NCBI RefSeq assembly: GCF_001677335.1
Contig: NZ_LZYB01000001.1
Coordinates: 558,001 to 622,000 of the forward strand
Length of the DNA: 64,000 bases
Source of the DNA: Erythrobacter dokdonensis DSW-74
GTDB lineage: Bacteria > Pseudomonadota > Alphaproteobacteria > Sphingomonadales > Sphingomonadaceae
Direction: 5' to 3'
Shown in pieces: positions 37,780-45,796 of the stretch (position 1 is its first letter; every line of letters begins with the position of its first letter). Below the pieces are notes generated by a model. It was not told the DNA's origin. It saw only the letters and a list, made by a program, of their open reading frames with translations, and did not search any database. A program made the position numbers and the translations under genes.

Positions 37780-40700
37780 ATGCCTTTCGCTCCCTTCGTC
37801 CCTCTGCGTGTGCTGTCGTCCTATTCGATGCTCGAAGGGGCGATAGATCCCAAGGCTATCGCCAAGCTGGCGAAAGAGCGGGGCTTTCCCGCCATCGCGA
37901 TCTGCGACCGGAACGGCCTTTACGGGATCATGGCCTTTGCCTCGGCCTGCAAGGAGGAAGGCGTTCAGCCGATTATCGGCACACTGCTGGGCGTGGCGCG
38001 CGAGGGTGTGGAAGGTTCGGCTGTCCGCGCGATCGATTACCTGCCGCTCTACGCGCAGGACAAGGAAGGTTACGGGAACCTCTGCCATCTTGTCAGCAAG
38101 GCTCATCTCGACCGCCCGCTCGAGCTTGATCCGCATGTCACACTGGCTGATCTTGAAGGACGCACCGGCGGGCTGATCGCGTTGACCGGCGCGGGCGAGG
38201 GCGGTCTCACGCGCCTCCTGGCGGACGGCCAGCACGACGCTGCGGCGCGGCTGTGCGACAGGCTGGAGGCGCTGTTTCCGGGCAGGCTCTATGTCGAGAT
38301 CGCGCGCGATGGCGACGCGGCCGCGGCCCGTGCGGAAGAGGCGCTGATAGACCTCGCCTATGCCCGCGATCTGCCGCTGGTTGCCACCAACCCGGCCAAT
38401 TTCGCAGAGCCCCACGAATACAAGGCGCATGACGCCATGCTGTGCATCGCCCATTCGACCCAGATCGAGGCCGAAGACCGGGTGCGCACCAATCCGCAGG
38501 CCTTCGTGAAGTCTGACCGGATGATGGCAGAGCTGTTTGCCGATCTGCCGGAAGGCCTCGCCAACACGCTCGTGGTTGCGCAGCGCTGCGCCTTTGCGCC
38601 GCCCTATCGCAAACCGATCCTGCCGAGCCTTGCGGGCGACCTTGCCGGCGAGGCGCGGATGCTCGCGGAGGATTCGCGCGCCGGTCTGGAGGCGCGGCTG
38701 GTGGCCTATCCCGACCTTACCGAAGAAGAGCGCAAGGTCTATTTCGACCGTCTCGAATTCGAGATCGACGTGATCGTGAAGATGGGCTTTCCCGGCTACT
38801 TCCTGATCGTTGCCGACTTCATCAAGTGGGCCAAGGATCAGGGTATTCCCGTAGGGCCGGGACGCGGCTCGGGGGCTGGCTCCGCGGTTGCCTGGGCGCT
38901 GACGATTACCGATCTCGATCCGATCCGGTTGGGGCTGCTGTTCGAACGCTTTCTCAACCCCGAACGCGTCTCGATGCCCGACTTCGACATCGACTTCTGC
39001 GAAACCCGCCGGGGCGAGGTGATCCGCTATGTGCAGGCGAAGTACGGTTCGGATCACGTCGCGCAGATCATCACCTTCGGCAAGATGAAGGCGCGCGCGG
39101 TGCTGCGCGATTGCGGCCGGATCCTGCAGATGAGCTACGGGCAGGTCGACCGGCTGTGCAAGATGGTGCCCAACCATCCGACCGATCCCTGGCCGCTGCC
39201 GCGCGCGCTCAACGGCGTGGCCGAATTCCGGCGCGAATACGACAATGACAACGAGGTAAAGCGGCTGGTCGACCTTGCCATGCAGCTTGAAGGCCTGCCG
39301 CGCAATTCCTCGACCCACGCGGCCGGGGTGGTGATCGGCGATCGTCCCCTGGCGCAGCTTGTCCCGCTCTACCGCGATCCGCGTTCGGATATGCCGGTTA
39401 CCCAGTTCGACATGAAATATGTCGAATCAAGCGGGCTGGTGAAGTTCGATTTCCTCGGCCTCAAGACCCTGTCGGTGCTGCGCAAGGCGGTTGACCTGCT
39501 CGCCCGGCGCGGCATCGCGATTGATCTGGGTGCGCTGACGCTCGATGATCCGGCGGTCTACGAGCTGATGAAGGCGGGTAATACGGTCGGCGTGTTCCAG
39601 CTGGAATCAGAAGGGATGCGGCGCACGCTGAAGGCGGTGAAGCCGACCAATTTCGGCGACATCATCGCGCTGGTCTCGCTCTATCGCCCCGGCCCTATGG
39701 ACAACATTCCGCTGTTCGGCCAGCGCAAGGCGGGCCTTGTCACGATCGAATATCCGCACCCCAAGCTCGAAGGCATCCTGGCCGAAACCTACGGCATATT
39801 CGTCTATCAGGAACAGGTGATGCAGGCAGCCCAGGTGCTGGCAGGATATTCGCTCGGCGATGCCGACCTGTTGCGCCGCGCGATGGGCAAGAAGAACCAG
39901 GCCGAAATGGACGCGCAGCGCCAGCGCTTCATCGAGGGCTGCAAGGCGGTCTCCGACATCGAGCCCAAGCGCGCCAATGAACTGTTCGACTTGATCGACA
40001 AGTTCGCCGGCTACGGCTTCAACAAGTCCCATGCCGCAGCCTATGCACTGCTCGCCTATCAGACCGGCTGGATGAAGGCGCATTATCCGGAAGAATTCTA
40101 CGCCGCCTCGATGTGCTTCGACATGCACCAGTCGGACAAGCTGTCGGCGTTTGTCGACGATGCGCGGCGCTATCCGGGCGTGCAGGGCGGGGTGAGGGTT
40201 CTGCCGCCCTGCATCAATGCCAGCGAGGCCGAGTTCAGTGTCGAGCAGACCGACGAGGGTTATGCCGTGCGCTATGCGCTAGCCGGGATCCGCAACGTCG
40301 GCGAGAAGGCAATGGAAGCGATTGTCGCCGAGCGCCTAGACAACGGCCCTTTCGACAGCCTCAAGAACTTCTTCGAGCGCCTGCCGCAAGGCACCATGAA
40401 CCGCCGCCAGCTGGAAGGTCTGATATGCGCCGGTGCGCTCGACGGTCTCGAGCCTGACCGGGCGCTATTGCTTGCCAATGCCGAACTGCTGCTGGCGGTC
40501 GCCGATGCGGCGATGCGCGAGCGGTCCAGCGGGCAGGCCGGACTGTTCGGCGGCGAGGAGGCACCGAGCGAGGATCTCCGCCTCCAGCCCTGCGAGCCTT
40601 GGAGCAAGACCGATCGCATGGCCAAGGAGCGCGAGAATTTCGGCTTCTACTTCTCCGCCCACCCGGTTCAGCAATATCGGGACGTCGCCTCGGCCAATGG

Positions 40701-41292
40701 CGCACGCACTTACCAGAGCCTGATGGAGAACGGGGCGCCAGCCGGCGGGCGCGGGACGGCGGTGATGGCGGTCATGGTCGAAGGCATTACCAAGGCCCGT
40801 ACCCGCAAGGGCGGAACCTTCGTGCGCGCGGATTTCTCGGATTCGTCGGGCCAGTTTTCCGCTGCCTGCTTCGAAGAGGCACTCGTGCCGCAATTCGAGC
40901 GCTGGGCCGCCGATGGCGAGTGCCTGTTGATGACAGTCGAACTGGATTCGCCCAATCCTGACGAACCGCCCCGTCTGACCGTGCGCGGCGCGCGGCCGCT
41001 GGCCGGTGTGGTCGGCTCCACCCCGATGCAGCTGAAGGCGGACATTTCCAGCCTCGAGGCTCTGCTTGAACTCAAGATCGCGCTGGATGTCGAGGAGGAC
41101 TGCGCCTTCCACGGCAATGGCGAGGTGCTGGTGCGCCTCAGGCTCGAGGCCGGTGGCCATGCGCAGATGAAGCTTGGCCGGGCCTTCCTACTCTCGGGCG
41201 AACTGGCCGAGCGGCTGGCAGAGGTTCGGGGAATCAGCAATGTCGAACTGGTGCCGGTGAAGAGCCGTCCGGGCCTGCGGCTGGTCGCCTGA
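37780..41292 (+). CDS. dnaE: DNA polymerase III subunit alpha DnaE
   Basis: Catalytic subunit of the replicative polymerase, 1170 aa, normal DnaE1 length. The N-terminal PHP domain opens FVPLRVLSSYSMLEGAIDPK. The polymerase core includes GPGRGSGAGSAVAWALTITD and the catalytic acidic motif SMPDFDIDFCETRRGEVI. Later segments are YVESSGLVKFDFLGLKTLSV, GVFQLESEGMRRTLKAVKPT, YQEQVMQAAQVLAGYSLGDA, FNKSHAAAYALLAYQTGWMK and a C-terminal OB fold. Translation probably starts at 37780; no strong ribosome binding site is visible. Confidence 0.98.
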   Translation: MPFAPFVPLRVLSSYSMLEGAIDPKAIAKLAKERGFPAIAICDRNGLYGIMAFASACKEEGVQPIIGTLLGVAREGVEGSAVRAIDYLPLYAQDKEGYGNLCHLVSKAHLDRPLELDPHVTLADLEGRTGGLIALTGAGEGGLTRLLADGQHDAAARLCDRLEALFPGRLYVEIARDGDAAAARAEEALIDLAYARDLPLVATNPANFAEPHEYKAHDAMLCIAHSTQIEAEDRVRTNPQAFVKSDRMMAELFADLPEGLANTLVVAQRCAFAPPYRKPILPSLAGDLAGEARMLAEDSRAGLEARLVAYPDLTEEERKVYFDRLEFEIDVIVKMGFPGYFLIVADFIKWAKDQGIPVGPGRGSGAGSAVAWALTITDLDPIRLGLLFERFLNPERVSMPDFDIDFCETRRGEVIRYVQAKYGSDHVAQIITFGKMKARAVLRDCGRILQMSYGQVDRLCKMVPNHPTDPWPLPRALNGVAEFRREYDNDNEVKRLVDLAMQLEGLPRNSSTHAAGVVIGDRPLAQLVPLYRDPRSDMPVTQFDMKYVESSGLVKFDFLGLKTLSVLRKAVDLLARRGIAIDLGALTLDDPAVYELMKAGNTVGVFQLESEGMRRTLKAVKPTNFGDIIALVSLYRPGPMDNIPLFGQRKAGLVTIEYPHPKLEGILAETYGIFVYQEQVMQAAQVLAGYSLGDADLLRRAMGKKNQAEMDAQRQRFIEGCKAVSDIEPKRANELFDLIDKFAGYGFNKSHAAAYALLAYQTGWMKAHYPEEFYAASMCFDMHQSDKLSAFVDDARRYPGVQGGVRVLPPCINASEAEFSVEQTDEGYAVRYALAGIRNVGEKAMEAIVAERLDNGPFDSLKNFFERLPQGTMNRRQLEGLICAGALDGLEPDRALLLANAELLLAVADAAMRERSSGQAGLFGGEEAPSEDLRLQPCEPWSKTDRMAKERENFGFYFSAHPVQQYRDVASANGARTYQSLMENGAPAGGRGTAVMAVMVEGITKARTRKGGTFVRADFSDSSGQFSAACFEEALVPQFERWAADGECLLMTVELDSPNPDEPPRLTVRGARPLAGVVGSTPMQLKADISSLEALLELKIALDVEEDCAFHGNGEVLVRLRLEAGGHAQMKLGRAFLLSGELAERLAEVRGISNVELVPVKSRPGLRLVA

Positions 41293-41304
41293 TCCATAAG
41301 ACTA

Positions 41305-41328
41305 AGGGGGCGGATCGCTCCGCCCCCT
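41305..41328. terminator. Bidirectional terminator hairpin between dnaE and the OmpA-family gene
   Basis: A perfect 10-bp GC-rich stem, AGGGGGCGGA (41305-41314) with TCCGCCCCCT (41319-41328), closes a TCGC tetraloop. It lies 12 bp after the dnaE stop and 25 bp before the end of the opposing gene. T-runs on either side are short, but the stem and the convergent location support termination in both directions. Confidence 0.75.
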
Positions 41329-41353
41329 CGCTCCTGCATCAGGGTCGTGAAGC

Positions 41354-42490
41354 CTACATCCCCGAACCGGGGCCGTATGTGACTTCTACGCGGCGGTTCT
41401 GCGCCTCGCGCACCCCGTCAGCGGTCGGGACGCGCGGTTGGGTTTCACCGAAGGCTTCGGCCATGATGCTCGCATCGGGGATGCCGCGTGCGGTCATGTA
41501 ACCGCGAACCGAGGCATTGCGGCGCTCTGCAAGGCCCATGTTGTAGCGTGTGCTGCCCGATGTGTCGGTGTGCCCGGCCAGCATCACGCGCGCCGTGCCG
41601 CAATTGGCGTAGGCCGTAATCGCATTGTCGAGGATGGTTGCGGCTTCGGCGGTGATGTCCGAGCGGTCGAAGTCGAAGAACACGATATAGGGCCCGGTAT
41701 TGCACACCGGCTTCGGCGGCGGCGGCGGTGCGGGCGGCGGAGGGGGTGGTGGCGGCGGAGGCGGAGGAGGCGGAGGAGGTGGCGGCGGAGGCGGCGGGGC
41801 TTCCTTTCCACCGAAATTGTAGACCAGGCTCGCCAATACCGAATGGGCGGTATAGTCCGCCTCGATCGGAAGGCCGTTGGCCGCCTCGAACCCGAAATCG
41901 TCGACCACGAAATAACGGTACTTCAGGCCCAGATCGAGATTGTCGCTGACCGCGAAACGCAGGCCACCGAGCAGCTGCCATGCGAAATCGGTGGTGCTGT
42001 CGTCGATCACGGTGCCCACGCCCGCCACCTCGACCGGCAGATCGACATTGGCAAAGCCTACACCGCCGCCGGCATAGAACTGCACCCCGTCATCCTTGCC
42101 GAGTTCGACAAGTCCGTTGAGCATTACGGTCCAGAACGACAGGTCTTCCTCGTTCTGCACCACTGTACCCGGCGGCACCGTGATGTTGCCGGGCAGGATC
42201 GCCGAATTGACGACCGTCAGCCCGTCATAGGAATTGCGCTTGTAGCCGCCCTCGGCCTCGAGCCGGAAGGCGCCGAAATCATAGCCGATCACCACATCGA
42301 CATCGAGGCCGCTATTGGTGTCGGCAAAGGCGCCATTGGTCTGCGGATCGGTATTGGCAAGATCGACATCGACCTGATCCTCGAAGCTGACCCCGCCGTT
42401 GACTCCGACATAGACCTGCCCTTCACGGGCCTGCACGGGCGCTGCGATGATCGCTGCGGTGCCGGCAAGAAGAATAGCCGCTTTTTTCAT
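41354..42490 (-). CDS. OmpA-family outer-membrane protein with long polyproline linker
   Basis: A 378-aa porin-like protein that ties the outer membrane to peptidoglycan. Signal peptide MKKAAILLAGTAAIIAAPVQ; an eight-stranded beta-barrel domain (about 22-230: VYVGVNGGVSFED, VVIGYDFGAFRLEAEGGYKR, FYAGGGVGFANVDLP, SLVYNFGGKE). A linker of 22 consecutive prolines, Ala and 5 more prolines follows, then a C-terminal OmpA domain (about 265-378) with FFDFDRSDITAEA and AGHTDTSGSTRYNMGLAERR binding peptidoglycan. The start at 42490 has GGAGAGCGGAC before it; much longer upstream frames are spurious. Confidence 0.93.
   Translation of the reverse strand: MKKAAILLAGTAAIIAAPVQAREGQVYVGVNGGVSFEDQVDVDLANTDPQTNGAFADTNSGLDVDVVIGYDFGAFRLEAEGGYKRNSYDGLTVVNSAILPGNITVPPGTVVQNEEDLSFWTVMLNGLVELGKDDGVQFYAGGGVGFANVDLPVEVAGVGTVIDDSTTDFAWQLLGGLRFAVSDNLDLGLKYRYFVVDDFGFEAANGLPIEADYTAHSVLASLVYNFGGKEAPPPPPPPPPPPPPPPPPPPPPPAPPPPPKPVCNTGPYIVFFDFDRSDITAEAATILDNAITAYANCGTARVMLAGHTDTSGSTRYNMGLAERRNASVRGYMTARGIPDASIMAEAFGETQPRVPTADGVREAQNRRVEVTYGPGSGM
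41714..41797 (-). repeat. Proline-codon repeat tract encoding a 22-Pro + Ala + 5-Pro linker
   Basis: Twenty-two consecutive CCN codons (41797 down to 41732), one GCA, then five CCG codons (41728 down to 41714). CCG, CCT, CCA and CCC are mixed, so the tract is selected at protein level rather than being a simple slipped repeat. The plus strand reads as near-continuous GGN. Confidence 0.9.
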
Positions 42491-42710
42491 GTCCGCTCTC
42501 CAGTGTGACGAGGCCTGAAGCCTAGGCTGCATCCATGGCAGGCATATGACAGGCAATGCCGTCGGCGGCATTCGTGGTTTTCCGGGTGCCCCATTGCTCT
42601 TGCAAATCATGCGCGCGCACGATTGCCAAGCGCGACGGGCGAGGGCATGAGAATGGCCGCAATCACGTATTCGCGCGCTGGTACGCGCGCCCATCAGGGA
42701 GAGAGGGATA
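42491..42710. other. Divergent intergenic region between the OmpA-family and acyl-CoA synthetase genes
   Basis: 220 bp with no convincing gene. The leftward gene has GGAGAGCGGAC just before its ATG and the rightward one has GAGAGAGGGATA. No strong promoter hexamers or repeats were recognised. Confidence 0.4.
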
Positions 42711-44318
42711 ATGGCCGCAGGCAAGCTCGGGGCAATGCAGGACTGGACCATGCGGGTCACCGCGGTGATTGATCACGCCGCGCGCGAGGCGGGCGAACGC
42801 GAGATTGTCAGCCGCTGGGCCGACGGGACCGAGACCCGCACCGACTGGGCGGGCATCCGGGCCGATGCACTGAAGATGGCGCAGGCCCTGCAGCGGCTGG
42901 GGGTGAAGCCGGGCGAGCGTGTGGCGAGCCTTGCGATGAACCATTCGCGCCACCTCGTGAGCTGGTATGGCGTCGCCGGCATGGGCGGGGTGCTGCACAC
43001 GGTGAACCCGCGCCTTTTCGACGACCAGCTCGAATATATCGTCAATCACGCCGAAGACCGGGTGCTGTGCTATGATGCGGCGTTCCAGCCGATCGTCGAC
43101 CGGATGAAGAGCCGATGGCCCACGGTCGAGCACTATATCTGCTATGACAGCGGCGAACATGCGCCCGCCTTCGAGGACTGGATCGGCGCCGAGGATGGCG
43201 ATTTCGAATGGGTCACCGGCCCGGAAACCGATCCCTGCATGATCTGCTATACCTCGGGCACCACCGGCAATCCCAAGGGCGTGCAATACGAGCACCGTTC
43301 CACGGTGCTGCACGCCATGAGCGGTCTGCAACCTGCTGCCTTCAATTTCAGCGCGGCCTCGGTGATGCTGCCGGTCGTGCCGATGTTCCACGCGGCAAGC
43401 TGGGGCCTGCCCTATGCGGGCGCAATGGCGGGGATCAAGTTCGTGTTCTCCGCCGTGAACGATCCGGCCGTGCTGCATGATCTGATGCTGCGCGAGGGCG
43501 TGACCGATTCCGCGGGCGTGCCGACCGTGTGGCTCGCGCATTTCCAGTACTGCGATGCCAACGGCCTCGACCTGCCGCCCTTGAAGGCCGCCACCATCGG
43601 GGGCTCGGCCGCACCCAAGTTCATGATCGAGCGGCTGATGAAGAACGGCACCCGCGTCCAGCACGCCTGGGGGATGACCGAAACCAGCCCGATCGGCACG
43701 GTTGGCGGGCCGACCTGGGACTGGGACCAGCTCACCCTGGAACAAAGAATCGAGAAGACCGCGATGCAGGGCCGTCCGATTTTCGGCGTGCAGCTGCGCA
43801 CCGTCGATCTCGACGACATGGCGACCGAACTGCCGCGCGACGGGAAGACCTCGGGCGCGCTGCAGATCCGCGGGCCGTGGATCATCAAGCGCTATTTCAA
43901 GGCGGAGCAGGACGCGGTCAACAACGAGGGCTGGTTCGACACCGGCGATGTCGGCATCCTTCACCCCGATGGCACCTTGCAGCTGACCGACCGCACCAAG
44001 GATGTGATCAAGTCGGGCGGCGAGTGGATCAGCTCGGTCGAGCTCGAAAACGCCGCCTGCGGGCATCCGGCCGTGGCCGAGGCCGCCTGCATCGGCATAT
44101 ACCATCCCAAGTGGGACGAGCGCCCGGTGCTGTTCGTGGTGAAGAAGGCCGGGGCCGAGGTCACCGGCGGCGAGATCATCGAGCACTTGAAGCCGCTGGT
44201 CGCCAAGTGGTGGCTGCCCGATGCGGTCGAATTCGTCGACGACATTCCGCACACCGCCACCGGCAAGATCAGCAAGAAGGACCTGCGCGACCGGTTTGCG
44301 GATTACAAGCTTGGCTGA
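42711..44318 (+). CDS. Acyl-CoA synthetase (AMP-forming, fatty-acid CoA ligase type)
   Basis: A 535-aa ANL-superfamily enzyme that activates a fatty acid with ATP and CoA. It shows the P-loop MICYTSGTTGNPKGVQYEHR, the A5 motif AWGMTETSPIG, GWFDTGDVGILHPDGTLQL, DRTKDVIKSGGEWISSVELE and the C-terminal catalytic Lys in TATGKISKKDLRDRF. It resembles medium/long-chain FadD-like ligases of alphaproteobacteria; chain length cannot be set from sequence. The ribosome binding site GAGAGAGGGATA precedes the ATG. The next gene (GNAT) starts inside its last codons. Confidence 0.93.
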   Translation: MAAGKLGAMQDWTMRVTAVIDHAAREAGEREIVSRWADGTETRTDWAGIRADALKMAQALQRLGVKPGERVASLAMNHSRHLVSWYGVAGMGGVLHTVNPRLFDDQLEYIVNHAEDRVLCYDAAFQPIVDRMKSRWPTVEHYICYDSGEHAPAFEDWIGAEDGDFEWVTGPETDPCMICYTSGTTGNPKGVQYEHRSTVLHAMSGLQPAAFNFSAASVMLPVVPMFHAASWGLPYAGAMAGIKFVFSAVNDPAVLHDLMLREGVTDSAGVPTVWLAHFQYCDANGLDLPPLKAATIGGSAAPKFMIERLMKNGTRVQHAWGMTETSPIGTVGGPTWDWDQLTLEQRIEKTAMQGRPIFGVQLRTVDLDDMATELPRDGKTSGALQIRGPWIIKRYFKAEQDAVNNEGWFDTGDVGILHPDGTLQLTDRTKDVIKSGGEWISSVELENAACGHPAVAEAACIGIYHPKWDERPVLFVVKKAGAEVTGGEIIEHLKPLVAKWWLPDAVEFVDDIPHTATGKISKKDLRDRFADYKLG

Positions 44319-44832
44319 GGTGGAGATTCGGCCTGCGCGTGACAGCGACGCGCAGGCCGTCCGCGACATTTACGCCTTCCACGTCGCGCACAGCACCGCG
44401 ACTTTCGACACGATTGCACCCGATGTGCAGGCGTGGGCGGAAAAGATCGCCGCTGTAACCGCGCGCGGATGGCCCTTTTTTGTCGCCGTGCGCGAAGGCG
44501 TGGTCGTCGGCTATTGCTATGCCACGCAATTCCGCGACCGTGCAGCTTACGCCAAGACCTGCGAGGACAGCATCTATGTCGCCGAGGCCGCGCGGGGGCA
44601 GGGCATCGGCACCGCGTTGCTGATGGCGCTCGTTGCTGCCGCGCGCGAGGCCGGTTTCGAGCAGATGGTCGCTGTGATCGGCGGGGGCGAGCCGGCCTCG
44701 GTCGCGCTCCACCGCAAGTGTGGTTTCGTCCATACCGGCAGGATGCGCCACGTCGGCTTTAAGTTTGGGCGCAAGCTGGATACGGTCTATATGCAATGCG
44801 ACCTGACAGGAGAGGGATGGGCGAATGACTGA
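44311..44832 (+). CDS. GNAT N-acetyltransferase (phosphinothricin-acetyltransferase-like)
   Basis: A 173-aa acetyltransferase. EIRPARDSDAQAVRDIYAFH, STATFDTIAP, then the acetyl-CoA motif SIYVAEAARGQGIGTALLMA and VAVIGGGEPASVALHRKCGF match the Bar/Pat group, whose natural substrates are small amines such as methionine sulfoximine-like compounds. The start is unclear: TTG at 44311 or GTG at 44320 fit best because conservation begins at VEIRPA; the only ATG (44221) lies about 100 bp inside the previous gene. It overlaps the DUF1330 gene by 8 bp. Confidence 0.85.
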   Translation: MAEVEIRPARDSDAQAVRDIYAFHVAHSTATFDTIAPDVQAWAEKIAAVTARGWPFFVAVREGVVVGYCYATQFRDRAAYAKTCEDSIYVAEAARGQGIGTALLMALVAAAREAGFEQMVAVIGGGEPASVALHRKCGFVHTGRMRHVGFKFGRKLDTVYMQCDLTGEGWAND

Positions 44833-45259
44833 AACCTACGTCGATCCGAGCCCGCTGAACTTCCAGTCCTTCAAGGACCTGCCGCGCGACACGCCGATCC
44901 ACATGCTCAACCTGCTGCTTTATCGCGATGTGGCCGAATACCCGCACGGCCATGACCACGCGGGCAAAGGCTGGAGCGGGCGCCGGGCCTACGAGGAATA
45001 CGGCAAGACGAGCGGCCCGATTTTCCGCAAGGCTGGGGGCCGGATCGTGTGGCGCGGGCGGTTCGAGACGATGGTGACGGGGCCGGAGGTGCGCGCATGG
45101 CACGACGGCTTTATTGCCCAATACCCCAACGCGGGCGCGTTCTTCGCGATGATCAAGGACCCCGAATACCAGAAGGCGGTGGTCAACCGTACCGCCGCGC
45201 TGGTCGACAGCCGGCTGATCCGCTTTGCGCCGGGCGAAGCGGGAGAGGGGTTCGGTTAA
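44825..45259 (+). CDS. DUF1330-family protein
   Basis: A 144-aa cytoplasmic protein. The DUF1330 pattern is visible: IHMLNLLLYRDVAEYP, YEEYGKTSGPIFRKAGGRIV, WRGRFETMVTGPEVRAWHDG and YPNAGAFFAMIKDPEYQKAV, a ferredoxin-like alpha/beta-barrel fold. No enzymatic role is established for the family. It is the third gene in the ligase-GNAT unit, overlapping the GNAT stop, and ends 6 bp before the convergent moaB stop. Confidence 0.88.
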   Translation: MTETYVDPSPLNFQSFKDLPRDTPIHMLNLLLYRDVAEYPHGHDHAGKGWSGRRAYEEYGKTSGPIFRKAGGRIVWRGRFETMVTGPEVRAWHDGFIAQYPNAGAFFAMIKDPEYQKAVVNRTAALVDSRLIRFAPGEAGEGFG

Positions 45260-45265
45260 GGGTTC

Positions 45266-45796
45266 TCAGACTTCTCTGAGCCGCGGCATCAGCTCGACGA
45301 AGTTGCAGGGCCGGTTTCGGCTGTCCAATTGCTCGGCGAGAATCCCGTCCCAGCCATCCTTCACCGCGCCGTTCGATCCGGGCAGGGCGAAGATATAGGT
45401 GCCGCGTGCAACAATCGCACAGGCGCGCGATTGGACGGTGCTGGTGCCGATGGACTTGAAGCTTAGCCAGCGGAACAGTTCACCGAACCCGGGAATGTCA
45501 CGCGCGCCGGCGATCATTGCCAGCGCCTCGGGCGTGACGTCGCGGCCCGTCAGGCCCGTGCCGCCGGTGCTCACCACCGCGTCGATTTGCGGGTCTTCGA
45601 TCCAGGCCTCGAATTGCGCGGCAAGAAGCGCGGCGTCATCCTTGACGATTGTGCGCGCGGCGAGGATGTGTCCCGCCGACTCCACCCTCTCCGCGAGAAT
45701 GTCTCCTGAGGTATCGTTTTCCGGCGTGCGGGTGTCCGAGACGGTCAGCACCGCGATGTTGATCGGTTTGAAGGGGCGGGTCTCGTCGATCGCCAT
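45266..45796 (-). CDS. moaB: Molybdenum cofactor biosynthesis protein MoaB
   Basis: A 176-aa MoaB/MogA-family protein that acts in adenylylation of molybdopterin. It shows INIAVLTVSDTRTPENDTSG, VVSTGGTGLTGRDVTPEALA, SFKSIGTSTVQSRACAIVAR and IFALPGSNGAVKDGWDGIL with the expected order and spacing. It begins at the last base of the upstream lytic transglycosylase gene (start and stop share base 45796), so they are likely co-transcribed, without an evident functional link. Confidence 0.95.
   Translation of the reverse strand: MAIDETRPFKPINIAVLTVSDTRTPENDTSGDILAERVESAGHILAARTIVKDDAALLAAQFEAWIEDPQIDAVVSTGGTGLTGRDVTPEALAMIAGARDIPGFGELFRWLSFKSIGTSTVQSRACAIVARGTYIFALPGSNGAVKDGWDGILAEQLDSRNRPCNFVELMPRLREV

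Noticed and set aside
41438..42508. 356-codon plus-strand frame opposite the OmpA-family gene
   Set aside because: It is a shadow with a low-complexity Arg/Gly tract from the proline repeat; the minus-strand frame has signal peptide, barrel and OmpA domain.
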